DNA of 64,000 bases, taken from Torulaspora globosa. Lineage: Eukaryota > Ascomycota > Saccharomycetes > Saccharomycetales > Saccharomycetaceae. A program made the translations under genes and the position numbers. The notes beneath the pieces are model-generated. The model was not told the DNA's origin. It searched no databases and worked only from the letters and a program-made list of their open reading frames with translations. Below are positions 55,539 through 64,000 of this stretch, one piece after another. Position 1 is the stretch's first letter; every line of letters starts with the position of its first letter. Location of the stretch: positions 1,116,001 through 1,180,000 of the forward strand of contig NC_050727.1 in NCBI RefSeq assembly GCF_014133895.1, given 5' to 3'.

Positions 55539-56411
55539 ATGTCGAGCTCAGTTCCTTACTTCGAAGATGAGGAAGACACCGCCAAGGGTTTTGCTGACTC
55601 TCCTGAGTTTGAGAGATTGAAGGATGACATTGCCAGCATGCTGTTCGAGATAAACGGGCAGATTAGCACTCTACAACAGTTTATCTCCACGTTGGAGTCG
55701 CTAGTGGCTAAGGGAGATGTCAAGGCCAAGGTTGTGGACAGGATAGACAAGAAATCGGTGATCAATATTCGCAAAGTGGGTTCGTTAATAAAGGGTGTGA
55801 ACGAATTGGTGATACAGATTGATGCGATAGAAGAGTCAGCTTTGGATAAACCCGAGCTCATTGCTCGAGAAAAGATTATTCGTGATGTTCGCTATTCTGT
55901 GCAGGAGTTCCAGAGCATTCAACGGCAATATGCTAGGGTGATGAAGGATGTAAATGCTAAGGCAGAAGCTTCATTGAAGCAGGAGGAGCAGAATCGCCAG
56001 AACATTAGTGCCTTGAGACAAGAGGAGGAGGACCGTGGAGCGTCGGAGCGTGAGGAAGGTATATCAAGAGTTGTCAAGATAACTATCGAACGAGAACCGA
56101 TCAATAACGAAGAATTCGCTTACCAGGAGAACTTAATTCGGCAGAGAGCCGATGAGATATCCAATATAGAGCAGGGAATAATCGAGTTGAACGAAATATT
56201 CAAAGACTTGGGCGCGGTTGTGGAACAACAGGGCATAATGGTTGACAATATCGAAGCAAACATATATTCGACAACTGACAATGCGGCAATGGCATCTCGG
56301 GAACTAAATAAAGCGCTAGGATATCAAAAAAACGCCAACAAGTGGTGCCTGTATCTACTGCTAGGCCTTCTCGTGATCTTTTTCGTACTGCTATTAATCG
56401 TTTTTATCTAA
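55539..56411 (+). CDS. PEP12: Pep12, endosomal/prevacuolar t-SNARE (syntaxin)
   Basis: 290 residues (288 in S. cerevisiae). Pep12 is the Qa-SNARE of the late endosome for Golgi-to-vacuole traffic. The N-terminal Habc-like three-helix domain covers about 20-150. The SNARE motif (about 195-258) includes RADEISNIEQGIIELNEIFK, with its central glutamine in VVEQQGIMVDNIEANI. The C-terminal anchor (about 268-290) is YLLLGLLVIFFVLLLIVFI. A basic NKW just before the anchor is typical. The stop codon overlaps the stop of the convergent CIA1 by four bases. Confidence 0.95.
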   Translation: MSSSVPYFEDEEDTAKGFADSPEFERLKDDIASMLFEINGQISTLQQFISTLESLVAKGDVKAKVVDRIDKKSVINIRKVGSLIKGVNELVIQIDAIEESALDKPELIAREKIIRDVRYSVQEFQSIQRQYARVMKDVNAKAEASLKQEEQNRQNISALRQEEEDRGASEREEGISRVVKITIEREPINNEEFAYQENLIRQRADEISNIEQGIIELNEIFKDLGAVVEQQGIMVDNIEANIYSTTDNAAMASRELNKALGYQKNANKWCLYLLLGLLVIFFVLLLIVFI

Positions 56412-57406
56412 AGGTTAGTATACTTCCAAATGTTTACGTGGCCGTCATCGCCACCGGTGATAAGCATTGTGACACCGTCAACGGTTGTCCATTTGACAAC
56501 GTTCACCTCGTGTGTACCATGACACTGCTTTGTCTTGGCAACGACGTTCCATACTCCGTTGACTTCTTGATAGACGGCCAAAGTACCATCAGAACCTGTG
56601 CTGGCAATCAACCCATTGGGACCCCATGCTACGCTGTAGACGGCTCTTGTATGAACTTGCGGCAAAGTCGCCTCGCAAGTCCATTCCTGCTCATCATCTT
56701 CGCTGTCGCCAGCGAACTTCCAGATTCGTACTGTCCTGTCATCGCTACCACTACACAGTCTTATGCTAGACTCTGATTTCTCAAAATCTGAGCACCAGAC
56801 AGTCCCTTCGTGGCCGTTGAGGATAGCTGCCGCTTCCCAGTCATCGTCAAATTCCTTCCATATCCTGATCGTATCATCATAAGAGCTGGAGGCAAGCAAA
56901 TGCAAACTGGGGTGCCAGACTACGTGCTTAACGTCTTGAGAATGCTCCTGCAGAACGCTGATACATTCGTATTCCTCACCCATCTCGTCTGTCTCCCATA
57001 TCCAGACACTTTTATCCCTAGAGCATGATGCCAGGTACGTTCCATCGTAAGACCATGCCACACTCTTCACCTCATTCTCATGTCCCTCGATTATCGCAAG
57101 AAGTTCCATTTCAAAGTCTGCCATCGTGGATGTGTAATCATTGGAAGAGTCATCCTTGCCCCAGATGGAGATCGTAGAATCGAAAGAGCCGGCAGCGAGG
57201 AGACAGGATGCTGGCCTCCATGCCACAGATCTAATGGTCTTTTTATGCACAGTATCATCCAGCTCATCTATCACCTGTCTCGAAGATTTCAGGTTGACTA
57301 TCTTGATGCATCGATCGGTAGATCCTGTCGCAAGCAACCCATTTGAGTCATCCAAACTCCAAACCTTATCCTTATGAAGTGCCAAGGACTCGACAAGTTC
57401 AATCAT
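56408..57406 (-). CDS. CIA1: Cia1, WD40 subunit of the cytosolic Fe-S targeting complex
   Basis: 332 residues from the ATG at 57406 (330 in S. cerevisiae). Cia1 with Cia2 and Met18 delivers Fe-S clusters to nuclear and cytosolic apoproteins. It is a seven-bladed WD propeller. Blades read LLATGSTDRCIKIVN, LLAAGSFDSTISIWG, LASCSRDKSVWIWE, LASSSYDDTIRIWK, LCSGSDDRTVRIWK, IASTGSDGTLAVYQ and ITGGDDGHVNIWK. Longer reading to 57514 would add 36 unconserved residues; S. cerevisiae Cia1 starts at the position equivalent to IELVESLALHKDKVWS. The order HEL2-PEP12-CIA1-CYC2 interleaves YDR266/267 with YOR036/037. Confidence 0.95.
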   Translation of the reverse strand: MIELVESLALHKDKVWSLDDSNGLLATGSTDRCIKIVNLKSSRQVIDELDDTVHKKTIRSVAWRPASCLLAAGSFDSTISIWGKDDSSNDYTSTMADFEMELLAIIEGHENEVKSVAWSYDGTYLASCSRDKSVWIWETDEMGEEYECISVLQEHSQDVKHVVWHPSLHLLASSSYDDTIRIWKEFDDDWEAAAILNGHEGTVWCSDFEKSESSIRLCSGSDDRTVRIWKFAGDSEDDEQEWTCEATLPQVHTRAVYSVAWGPNGLIASTGSDGTLAVYQEVNGVWNVVAKTKQCHGTHEVNVVKWTTVDGVTMLITGGDDGHVNIWKYTNL

Positions 57407-57545
57407 GGCGTCTGGAAACCTTTTATCGCTGTAGTCCTTTGTCTTTTGCCGATGGATGAACAATTGCATATTAAAGTTCCAGAAAGACACTAATGCTAAT
57501 GAACCATCGAACAACCAGCTAAACTATACATAAGGTTCTCCTCCT

Positions 57546-58616
57546 ATGATAATTGGGGGCGCTATAAGACGAACGTATGCTACGTCAAGGCTTTCAGACC
57601 CATGGAAGTCATTCAAAGGTCCCAGATGGGCGGTCGCTGTGACGACAGCAGCAGCTGGTTCTGCGATATATTTCAAATGGAGGCAATCGGAAGCCAGAGA
57701 GCTATCTCCTGAATATTTTACGCCCTATAGAATTTCGTTCAAGGAGGACATTGATCGTTCACACTTTCTGCTGGAGCTTACTCCAGTTGTTGAGCAGCAA
57801 CAGAATCTATGGGCAAAACTGGGCTGTGAAAAGCTGTGGTCTGTAGAGATTAAGCAGCCAGAGGTCATGGTTGTCCGAAATTATACACCACTTCCGCTAC
57901 AGATGAACAAGGATAACAAGTCTCTGGAAATTCTGCAAGACGGTGAACACGCTGGTGGTAAGCTACTCTTCTACATCAAGCAATATGAGCAAGGTGAAGT
58001 AGCGAGATGGCTGCATAGGCTGCCAGAAAATCATATTGTGGAATTGCGTGGGCCCTTCATAGACTACGAGTTCCCGCATTACAAATCAGAGATTAAAAGA
58101 GATCGAAGCTTTCTGAGATCAAATGGTTCTGACGATGAAGGTAAAGAGGAGACATTTATATTCCAACCGTTCGATATTGCCATGTTTACGGCTGGCACAG
58201 GCGTCGTTACCGCGCTGCAGCTGCTGTTGACGGAGAACCCCTTCAGAGGAACCATAGATTTGTTCTACTCGTGCCATTCCTACGATGAACTTGGGCCTCT
58301 AGGGACCATTCTCAGGACCCTCGAAAGGAGCAATAGAGTGCGGCTTCACGTAATTGAGTCCCGCAATCGATCTTCGAGAGCTGAGAATCTCAAGATCATT
58401 TCTAAGTCTATCCTGCCGCCCTCGCCGTATACTGGGCAGGTCCCTTACAAGGGCAAAAAATCCTCGATCCTCGAGCCTGTATTATCACTGGTGTGCGGTC
58501 CCGAAGGCTACGTGGCTGCGATAGCAGGCCCCAAATATGAGCCGGCGCAAGGGCCCGTACTTGGACTGCTTGAGAAGAAGCAGTGGACTAGCGACAATGT
58601 TTATAAACTTTCATAG
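57546..58616 (+). CDS. CYC2: Cyc2, mitochondrial flavoprotein of cytochrome c maturation
   Basis: 356 residues (366 in S. cerevisiae). Cyc2 is an FAD-containing reductase facing the intermembrane space that assists haem attachment to apocytochrome c. A mitochondrial presequence (about 1-30, RRTYATSRL) is followed by a single hydrophobic segment (VAVTTAAAGSAIYFKW). A cytochrome-b5-reductase-like fold follows: EVMVVRNYTPLPLQ, where the RxYTPxP pattern binds FAD, the GEVARWLHRL segment, FDIAMFTAGTGVVTALQLL for the NAD-binding loop, and a C-terminal VCGPEGYVAAIAG. Position matches YOR037W. Confidence 0.92.
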   Translation: MIIGGAIRRTYATSRLSDPWKSFKGPRWAVAVTTAAAGSAIYFKWRQSEARELSPEYFTPYRISFKEDIDRSHFLLELTPVVEQQQNLWAKLGCEKLWSVEIKQPEVMVVRNYTPLPLQMNKDNKSLEILQDGEHAGGKLLFYIKQYEQGEVARWLHRLPENHIVELRGPFIDYEFPHYKSEIKRDRSFLRSNGSDDEGKEETFIFQPFDIAMFTAGTGVVTALQLLLTENPFRGTIDLFYSCHSYDELGPLGTILRTLERSNRVRLHVIESRNRSSRAENLKIISKSILPPSPYTGQVPYKGKKSSILEPVLSLVCGPEGYVAAIAGPKYEPAQGPVLGLLEKKQWTSDNVYKLS

Positions 58617-58830
58617 ATGCTCATGGTACGAGGCAAGGTTGGAGATGTTGTAACATTCCTAGATTGTATAAACCCACCATAAAGATGCAGTGAGATCGGT
58701 TTGCTGTAGTTTAGCCGGATATGTTGCAATTCGCGATCTAAGCGTCCAAGATGAAGACTATGTCAAAGACACTATCTTACAACATCGAGCAGTAAAAGCA
58801 GCAAAGATCATCAGTTAATAAACTTCTTAC

Positions 58831-59946
58831 ATGCTACAGAGAAGGGTTTACGTTCTCCGGCGATATGCTAGCACTGTCCAAAGGATAGAGAACAAAGTGC
58901 GGTCGCAGGATGTACCAAAAGATGCCACTATATTCAGTATGATCCAGCCAACAGGCAGGTTCCATCTAGGCAATTATTTGGGTGCTGCAAGAGTATGGAG
59001 AGACTTGTGTGATATAAAGCAAGATGGGCAGAGACTGTTGTTTGGAGTTGCTGACTTGCATGCCATTACGATTTCAAAGCCCCAGGTTGAACAATTTCGA
59101 CAATTGAGAATGGAGGCGATTGCCAGTATATTGTCCTGTGGAATAGATCCTTCCAAGGCGTCTGTGATGCACCAGTCGAGTATACCTCAGCATTCGCAGC
59201 TTCACTGGCTGCTCTCGACGTTTGCTAACATGGGATACCTAAACAGAATGACCCAATGGAAGGCCAAATCGAACATTAGAGATTCGGATTCAGACTCTGC
59301 GTCATTGGGCAAAGTTAAACTAGGATTGTTTTCTTATCCTGTTTTGCAGGCGGCTGATATCCTCATCTACAAGTCCACACATGTCCCAGTTGGTGACGAT
59401 CAGAGCCAGCATCTGGAGTTGACAAGACATCTAGCTGAGCAGTTCAACAATTTCTACAATACTACAGTTTTTCCGATACCCACGACGATACTGGCACCGA
59501 CTAAGAAGATTCTTAGCCTAACCTGTACTGCAAAGAAAATGTCAAAGAGCGACAGCAATCAGGACTCTGTCATATATCTCAATGACGAACCAGAAACTAT
59601 CGGCAGGAAAGTAAGAAAAGCCGTCACTGACAGCACGACTGATCGTTTCCATTACGACCCTGTGAATAGACCTGGGGTATCGAATTTAATTAACATCGTA
59701 AGCGGCGTCTTGCGAAGCCCAGTTGAGGACATCGAGAGAGATATACAACGGTTCAACAATTTTCAAGATCTCAAGTCATATGTGACAGAGGTGATCGTCG
59801 AGGAATTGAGAGAACCTCGGACACTGTTTAAGCGTTATATGAGTGAACCAGGCTACTTGGAGAAAGTTGTGGGAAAAGGCACTGAAGAAGCAGCCGCCAT
59901 AGCAGAAAAAAACATCAAAGAGGTCATGGAAGTCATGGGACTCTAG
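58831..59946 (+). CDS. MSW1: Msw1, mitochondrial tryptophanyl-tRNA synthetase
   Basis: 371 residues (379 in S. cerevisiae). It is a class I synthetase charging mitochondrial tRNA-Trp. An Arg-rich presequence (1-20) precedes the HIGH-like motif HLGN (45-48) in TGRFHLGNYLGA. Conserved TrpRS stretches include FGVADLHAI, GLFSYPVLQAADILIY and PVGDDQSQHLELTR. The KMSKS loop is exact at residues 236-240. The C-terminal tRNA-binding helices follow. Position matches YDR268W between CIA1/CYC2 and HIR2/CKB2. Confidence 0.96.
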   Translation: MLQRRVYVLRRYASTVQRIENKVRSQDVPKDATIFSMIQPTGRFHLGNYLGAARVWRDLCDIKQDGQRLLFGVADLHAITISKPQVEQFRQLRMEAIASILSCGIDPSKASVMHQSSIPQHSQLHWLLSTFANMGYLNRMTQWKAKSNIRDSDSDSASLGKVKLGLFSYPVLQAADILIYKSTHVPVGDDQSQHLELTRHLAEQFNNFYNTTVFPIPTTILAPTKKILSLTCTAKKMSKSDSNQDSVIYLNDEPETIGRKVRKAVTDSTTDRFHYDPVNRPGVSNLINIVSGVLRSPVEDIERDIQRFNNFQDLKSYVTEVIVEELREPRTLFKRYMSEPGYLEKVVGKGTEEAAAIAEKNIKEVMEVMGL

Positions 59947-60027
59947 GTTTGCTCAGCTGAGACTTGTAAATACGTATGCAAAGACTCTTGCAGATGGCGA
60001 TGGAATATATACGGGCACGCGTCGAAA

Positions 60028-62628
60028 TTAAAGTATATTATCCAGGAGACCTAGAGCACTGGCATAGCCACTGGTTATCCTCTGTACATGCCTTTGATCA
60101 GCACACGCTATCAGTACATCCTTTAAGTGCTCTTTTCTGGATTTGCCAGCCAACATAGATTTTTCGTAGTCACCAGCATTGTAGAGCCATGACAAAACGT
60201 CGTCCAGACGATCTGTGTACCCAAGTTCACTGAGTCTAATGCAGTATATTACTAGCGTTTTTGAAAACTCGCTATTTTCCTGCAGTCTCAAAGTAACGAG
60301 TAATCTATTCTCGAGATGGGACAATGTTACGATTTCTTCCATGTTCTCAAAACCCTCCTTCATTAAAATGGTTCTTGCGAACCTTTGTAGGTTTTTTATC
60401 CTTCCCTTACGGTTCAACTCATCGTTCGTCTTGCGCTCAACGAAATTGATAATGCTCTTCTTGTCTTCTCTCACTGTTGAAGCCAGCTGGTGACCGTTTC
60501 CGGAATTCCACAGACTATCTCGTTTCTCTCCAGGACATATGGATCCTTGAAGGTTGTTTGTATTGGTCATATCCCAGTATTGGGACCCATAGGCCCACCA
60601 ACCGTCGCTGATTAGAAGCCAGGTCTCCAAATCTTTGTCAAACATGTATCCATCGCCATTACTGAGAGTGACTAGTGGTACTCCATTTTCTGTGACCGCA
60701 CATATGGTGATGTTTTCAGCTCTGGTTAAAATGTCGTCTGAGTAACGTAGCGATGGATTCAACAAAGGAAATATCGTATTTACCGGGAAATGAAGCTTTT
60801 TCTTCTCAATATCCCAGCAGTAGAGCTGCCCTATACTGGTCAGACACAAGAGGTATGATGCGCAGGCTTCCAGGAAACTGCAGGACATTCCAAGACACAA
60901 AGGCGGCAGAATTCTCTTACCTGTGTCCGAATACACGTACAGGAAGCCATCATTGGTACATAGCGCCCAAAAATTATTGCCCGATGTGCATATCGTGATG
61001 AACTTGGGTATAAGGTCCTGAAATAGGACCTTCTCTCCCTCTTCCTCTTTCGAAACCAGTCTAACAATCGAAGGTTTTTGTTCGTTGCCTGACCCGTTCT
61101 TGACTTCTAGTGTTAAGCTTTGGTTCTGAGCCGGCTTGTAATTGAAAGAGAGCCTTACCTTGGGTGTTGCCAATCTGACTTTAGAAAAGGCCACCAACGG
61201 CAGAATCAAACTAGTATCGAGAAAGTCAATTGGATCTAAGTCTTTTTTCTGCTTTTTCACACCGTTCATTCCTTTCGCTGCGTCGTTCTTCGGTCTTATT
61301 TTGAGATCCTTCGGTACTGCATACGACGGACCGCTGAATTCCATCGTTGTTCCCTGTGTTTTCTTCATAACCTGCGCAGGCTGCTTCTTCTTTCCGCTCT
61401 TTTTACCATTACTTTTGGCGACATCCGACTTTTGTTGCGGCCAGAGGTTCTCGCCTTCGGTCTTGATCGACACCTTAGTGGCTGAATCGTCCGCGATCAC
61501 CGGATCTGCCAATGGAGGGAGGCTTTTGTTGTTCCTCTGCAAAAGCTCAACCTCGCCCGGCGCCAGAGTCTCGCCCAGATCGTCTGGTTGGAAGGCGAAC
61601 GTGTACAACACGTTGTCGCCGGAAATCGCAAACAGCTTGAGCCCGTCCTCAGACCACACCATATCGACAATCGGAGACTGAGAGAGCTGAATGGCTCCAA
61701 ACAGCGGCTTCACACGTTTCGTGTTCCACACGACCACAGAGTTCTGCGTCGACCCCGACGTCGCCAGCAGGTTGTAGTTGCTCTTGGTCCCCTTCTTGGC
61801 GTTGCACTTGACGTACACCTTCGGCGAGAACTTGAGAGCCACGCATTCGTTGGCAGGCGGCGCCACCAGTGTCGCCGCCACCTGAAAGTTATCGTTCCGG
61901 TCGAGCAGAAGAATCGACGCCGACGACGACCCGCCGCTCCCCTTCACCGCGTTGACCACCGGCAGCACGTCTCCCTGCGGCGGCATCGATATCTTGTACC
62001 TGACCGGGTCCACCTTGACGCACTGCGCCAGCCTCTGCAGCTGCTTGAACGCGCCCGTCGCGCTGTACTGGTAAACCAGCACCGATCTGTCGGACGCCAG
62101 CACCGTGAATATCTGGCCCACAGGGTCCACGATCCCCGTGATCGGCTTGACCTCGGAGTCCAGCGCAATTCGACCCAACAACCTGAGCGAACGCGAGTCG
62201 AACAGATTCACGCCGTTCGGACCGCTTGTCAGAACGAAAAGCACCCCGCCGCTGCGCTCCAGCTTCACGTCAGTGATCGTACACGCGCTCCCGCACTCGA
62301 ACACCGTCTCCCACCTCATATCGCTGCCCTGCAGCCACGAGCCGACCCGGGCTACCCAGTGCTCGGTGCCAAGAAACAGCTCTCGCTCGTCCCCGACCAT
62401 AAACACAACCGATCTGTCGACCTGCCCGGGACCGTACCGCACCGCAAACGTCGAATCAACGCCCAATTGCTGGATCTTGGACCCATCGAACGCTGCCTCT
62501 GCCAGCCTCTGCTGCGACCAAACGTGCACGTGACCTCGCTCATCCGCTAATACCAGCCTGGAGCCGGCGCTCGCCAGCGCTGTGACGGTCTTGTTGTGTT
62601 CCCCCAGTGGGTATTTGAGCAGTTTCAT
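60028..62628 (-). CDS. HIR2: Hir2, subunit of the HIR histone-chaperone complex
   Basis: 866 residues from the ATG at 62628 (875 in S. cerevisiae). The HIR complex deposits H3-H4 outside S phase and represses histone genes. The N-terminal half is a WD-type propeller with blades such as LLATSGSTQNSVVVWN and DMVWSEDGLKLFAISGDNVLY. A Lys-rich linker (about 425-480) may hold the Asf1-binding B-domain region. The C-terminal HIRA-like domain follows with TICTSGNNFWALCTNDGFLY. An ATG at 62697 would add 23 residues not expected from the S. cerevisiae start. The first third of the gene is strikingly GC-rich compared with the rest. Confidence 0.93.
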   Translation of the reverse strand: MKLLKYPLGEHNKTVTALASAGSRLVLADERGHVHVWSQQRLAEAAFDGSKIQQLGVDSTFAVRYGPGQVDRSVVFMVGDERELFLGTEHWVARVGSWLQGSDMRWETVFECGSACTITDVKLERSGGVLFVLTSGPNGVNLFDSRSLRLLGRIALDSEVKPITGIVDPVGQIFTVLASDRSVLVYQYSATGAFKQLQRLAQCVKVDPVRYKISMPPQGDVLPVVNAVKGSGGSSSASILLLDRNDNFQVAATLVAPPANECVALKFSPKVYVKCNAKKGTKSNYNLLATSGSTQNSVVVWNTKRVKPLFGAIQLSQSPIVDMVWSEDGLKLFAISGDNVLYTFAFQPDDLGETLAPGEVELLQRNNKSLPPLADPVIADDSATKVSIKTEGENLWPQQKSDVAKSNGKKSGKKKQPAQVMKKTQGTTMEFSGPSYAVPKDLKIRPKNDAAKGMNGVKKQKKDLDPIDFLDTSLILPLVAFSKVRLATPKVRLSFNYKPAQNQSLTLEVKNGSGNEQKPSIVRLVSKEEEGEKVLFQDLIPKFITICTSGNNFWALCTNDGFLYVYSDTGKRILPPLCLGMSCSFLEACASYLLCLTSIGQLYCWDIEKKKLHFPVNTIFPLLNPSLRYSDDILTRAENITICAVTENGVPLVTLSNGDGYMFDKDLETWLLISDGWWAYGSQYWDMTNTNNLQGSICPGEKRDSLWNSGNGHQLASTVREDKKSIINFVERKTNDELNRKGRIKNLQRFARTILMKEGFENMEEIVTLSHLENRLLVTLRLQENSEFSKTLVIYCIRLSELGYTDRLDDVLSWLYNAGDYEKSMLAGKSRKEHLKDVLIACADQRHVQRITSGYASALGLLDNIL

Positions 62629-62852
62629 AGTTGGGCAGCGACCAGCGACCTTTGCGTCCCAGTTTTGGCGGTTTTGTAAGGTGTTCTGTAGTATCAAAAT
62701 TTTTAACCTTAGTAGAGAACAGCGATTCTCACGGGGAGAACTAGCAGGAAAGGCAGGGTTTTGGTACAGGAGAGCTGTTTGAGGGCTCGTTCGGTAGTGT
62801 TAATCGGCGGCAGCGAGAGTCGGAGTACTTGGCGAGAAACTGGGATCTCGAA

Positions 62853-63623
62853 ATGGCCAATAAAGCGGGAGATGGCGCAACAGCAGAGGCGGCAGCAGCG
62901 CAGCGCAACGAGGGCCAGGATGTGGATGATGCAATGGGAGGAGTTACGGATTCTTCGGAGTACGTGGAGATGTGGATTGATCTGTTTCTGGGGCGCAAGG
63001 GACACGAGTATTTCTGCGACGTGGACCCGGAGTACATCACGGACCGGTTCAACCTGATCAACTTGCAGAAGACGGTGTCGAAGTTCACGCAGGTGGTGCA
63101 GTACATCGTCGACGAGCTGGACGAGTTTGTGCTGGAGGGGATGTCGCAGTCGCGGCTGGAGCAGCTCGAGAGCGACGCCCGCAAGTTCTACGGGCTGATC
63201 CACGCGCGGTACATCATCACGGTGAAGGGCCTGTCCAAGATGCTGACCAAGTACAAGAGCGCGGACTTTGGGCGGTGTCCCCGCGTGTACTGCAACTTCC
63301 AGCCGCTGCTTCCGGTCGGGCTGCACGACGTGCCGGGCATCGACTGCGTGAAGCTGTACTGTGCGTCGTGCGAGGACCTCTACATCCCCAAGTCGTCCAG
63401 ACACAGCAGCATCGACGGGGCGTACTTCGGCACCAGCTTCCCGGGCATGTTCCTGCAGGCGTTCCCAGAGATGGTGCCCGAACACCCGGTCAAGAGATAC
63501 GTCCCGAAGATCTTCGGCTTCGAGCTGCACAGGCAGGCGCAGCTGGCCCGCTGGCAGGAGCTGCAGCGGCGCAAACTCGCCGCCCGGCTCGGTGCTCTCC
63601 CCAGAGGTGGCTACAGAAAATAG
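62853..63623 (+). CDS. CKB2: Ckb2, regulatory beta' subunit of casein kinase 2
   Basis: 256 residues from the ATG at 62853 (258 in S. cerevisiae). It is the smaller CK2 beta subunit, which controls holoenzyme assembly and specificity. Residues of about 35-160 form the alpha-helical domain with WIDLFLGRKGHEYFCDVDPE and ITDRFNL. The zinc finger uses C residues in RCPRVYC and CASC. The C-terminal VKRYVPKIFGFELH is conserved. The N-terminus is Ala/Gly/acid-rich and variable. CKB2 rather than CKB1 is supported by HIR2 as divergent neighbour (YOR038C-YOR039W). An in-frame TTG 24 bases upstream was rejected as start. Confidence 0.94.
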   Translation: MANKAGDGATAEAAAAQRNEGQDVDDAMGGVTDSSEYVEMWIDLFLGRKGHEYFCDVDPEYITDRFNLINLQKTVSKFTQVVQYIVDELDEFVLEGMSQSRLEQLESDARKFYGLIHARYIITVKGLSKMLTKYKSADFGRCPRVYCNFQPLLPVGLHDVPGIDCVKLYCASCEDLYIPKSSRHSSIDGAYFGTSFPGMFLQAFPEMVPEHPVKRYVPKIFGFELHRQAQLARWQELQRRKLAARLGALPRGGYRK

Positions 63624-63916
63624 CAGACCGGGTACGAGCACCGACTCTGTAATGTAAAACTACGACTAATGGTATTGATGTGGTCGCGACGCCCAATTGA
63701 GCCGTCTCGCAGCGCTGCGACCCGAGACGGGCAGCTTCAGCAGCGCTTTCAGCTGGTTTCTTCATCTAAGAGAGCTACCGGTGCAATTTTTCGCTAAAAG
63801 CGGGTGTAATGCAGTCTTACCGATATACAAATATAAGAGTAAATCATTGTTAAAGTTAAATTAAAGTTGCATCTTGTGGAGTCTGTGCAAGTTGGCTGGT
63901 ACCGGCAGGGTTGAGG

Positions 63917-64000
63917 ATGAGAGAAGCTGTTTTTACTGTCGGTGGGATGAGCTGTAGCGCTTGCGTGAACACGATTACGTCGCAAACGGTGTCGGTGACC
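63917..64000 (+). CDS. CCC2: Ccc2, copper-transporting P-type ATPase (5' fragment, cut by window end)
   Basis: Only 28 codons lie inside the window. They read as the start of a heavy-metal-associated domain: a short beta strand, then GGMSCSACVNTI with the copper-binding cysteines C13 and C16 (MxCxxC). S. cerevisiae Ccc2 (YDR270W) begins with the same domain and follows MSW1 and CKB2-type neighbours at this locus. The protein loads copper into the Golgi for Fet3. No other feature of the ATPase can be checked here. Confidence 0.85.
   Translation, partial: MREAVFTVGGMSCSACVNTITSQTVSVT

Noticed and set aside
61588..62550. A 320-codon ORF on the plus strand opposite HIR2
   Set aside because: Arg/His/Gln-rich translation without any domain, caused by high GC on the strand opposite a clear HIR2 coding sequence.
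1..64000. CRISPR arrays, insertion sequences, operons, bacterial-type riboswitches, viral genes
   Set aside because: The window is a eukaryotic yeast chromosome. No direct-repeat arrays or transposase/integrase ORFs were seen.

Overview
The window is nuclear DNA from a budding yeast of the family Saccharomycetaceae. Genes are dense and mostly intronless. The three introns found begin GTATGT or GTACGT, carry TACTAAC or TACTGAC branch points and end in AG. The two tRNA genes are followed by T-runs, and nearly every protein is recognisable as an ortholog of a Saccharomyces cerevisiae protein. The gene order interleaves pairs of S. cerevisiae sister regions (chromosome IV with chromosomes VIII and XV) into one track with a single copy of each gene. 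That is the arrangement expected of a lineage that separated before the whole-genome duplication, such as Lachancea, Torulaspora, Zygotorulaspora or Zygosaccharomyces. The species was not determined. I see no transposon, LTR, CRISPR array, plasmid or viral sequence, and no centromere.

Layout. Bases 1-9760: TLG1, SDC1, UGO1, RPL27, DIA4, VPS29, ARD1, TRS31 and a probable SPO13, a mix of chr IV (YDR468-472) and chr VIII (YHR010-014) neighbours. A tRNA-Ser(AGA) lies at 9961-10042, where the second synteny partner changes. Bases 10651-28397: AHC1, DDL1, SFM1, MCO10, HSP10, PRP3, JIP4, an Arl8-like GTPase, the YDR476C ortholog, SNF1, HST3, SNM1 and PEX29, mixing YDR473-479 with YOR019-025. Bases 28623-64000: BUB3, RKM4, STI1, HSP78, SWM1, EXG2, DFG16, tRNA-Gly(GCC), the YDR262W ortholog, an SREBP-type HMS1, EXO1, AKR1, SHE4, PEX10, HEL2, PEP12, CIA1, CYC2, MSW1, HIR2, CKB2 and the 5' end of CCC2, mixing YDR257-270 with YOR026-039.

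The genes are independent housekeeping units rather than one pathway. Small themes recur: three heat-shock genes (HSP10, STI1, HSP78), each with a heat-shock element upstream; peroxisome genes (PEX29, PEX10); endosome and Golgi traffic (TLG1, VPS29, TRS31, PEP12, AKR1); mitochondrial functions (UGO1, DIA4, MSW1, CYC2, MCO10, HSP10, HSP78); ribosome modification and quality control (RKM4, SFM1, HEL2); and chromatin (SDC1, AHC1, HST3, HIR2).

The least ordinary items are an Arl8-family small GTPase with a large C-terminal insertion (a family I believe S. cerevisiae lacks), a fasciclin-like secreted protein carrying a tandem 22-residue repeat bounded by Lys-Arg sites, a long HMS1 protein that keeps the SREBP signature tyrosine and a membrane segment, and short introns in VPS29 and PEX10. 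Identifications rest on reading the translations against remembered family features; no alignment or search was run.
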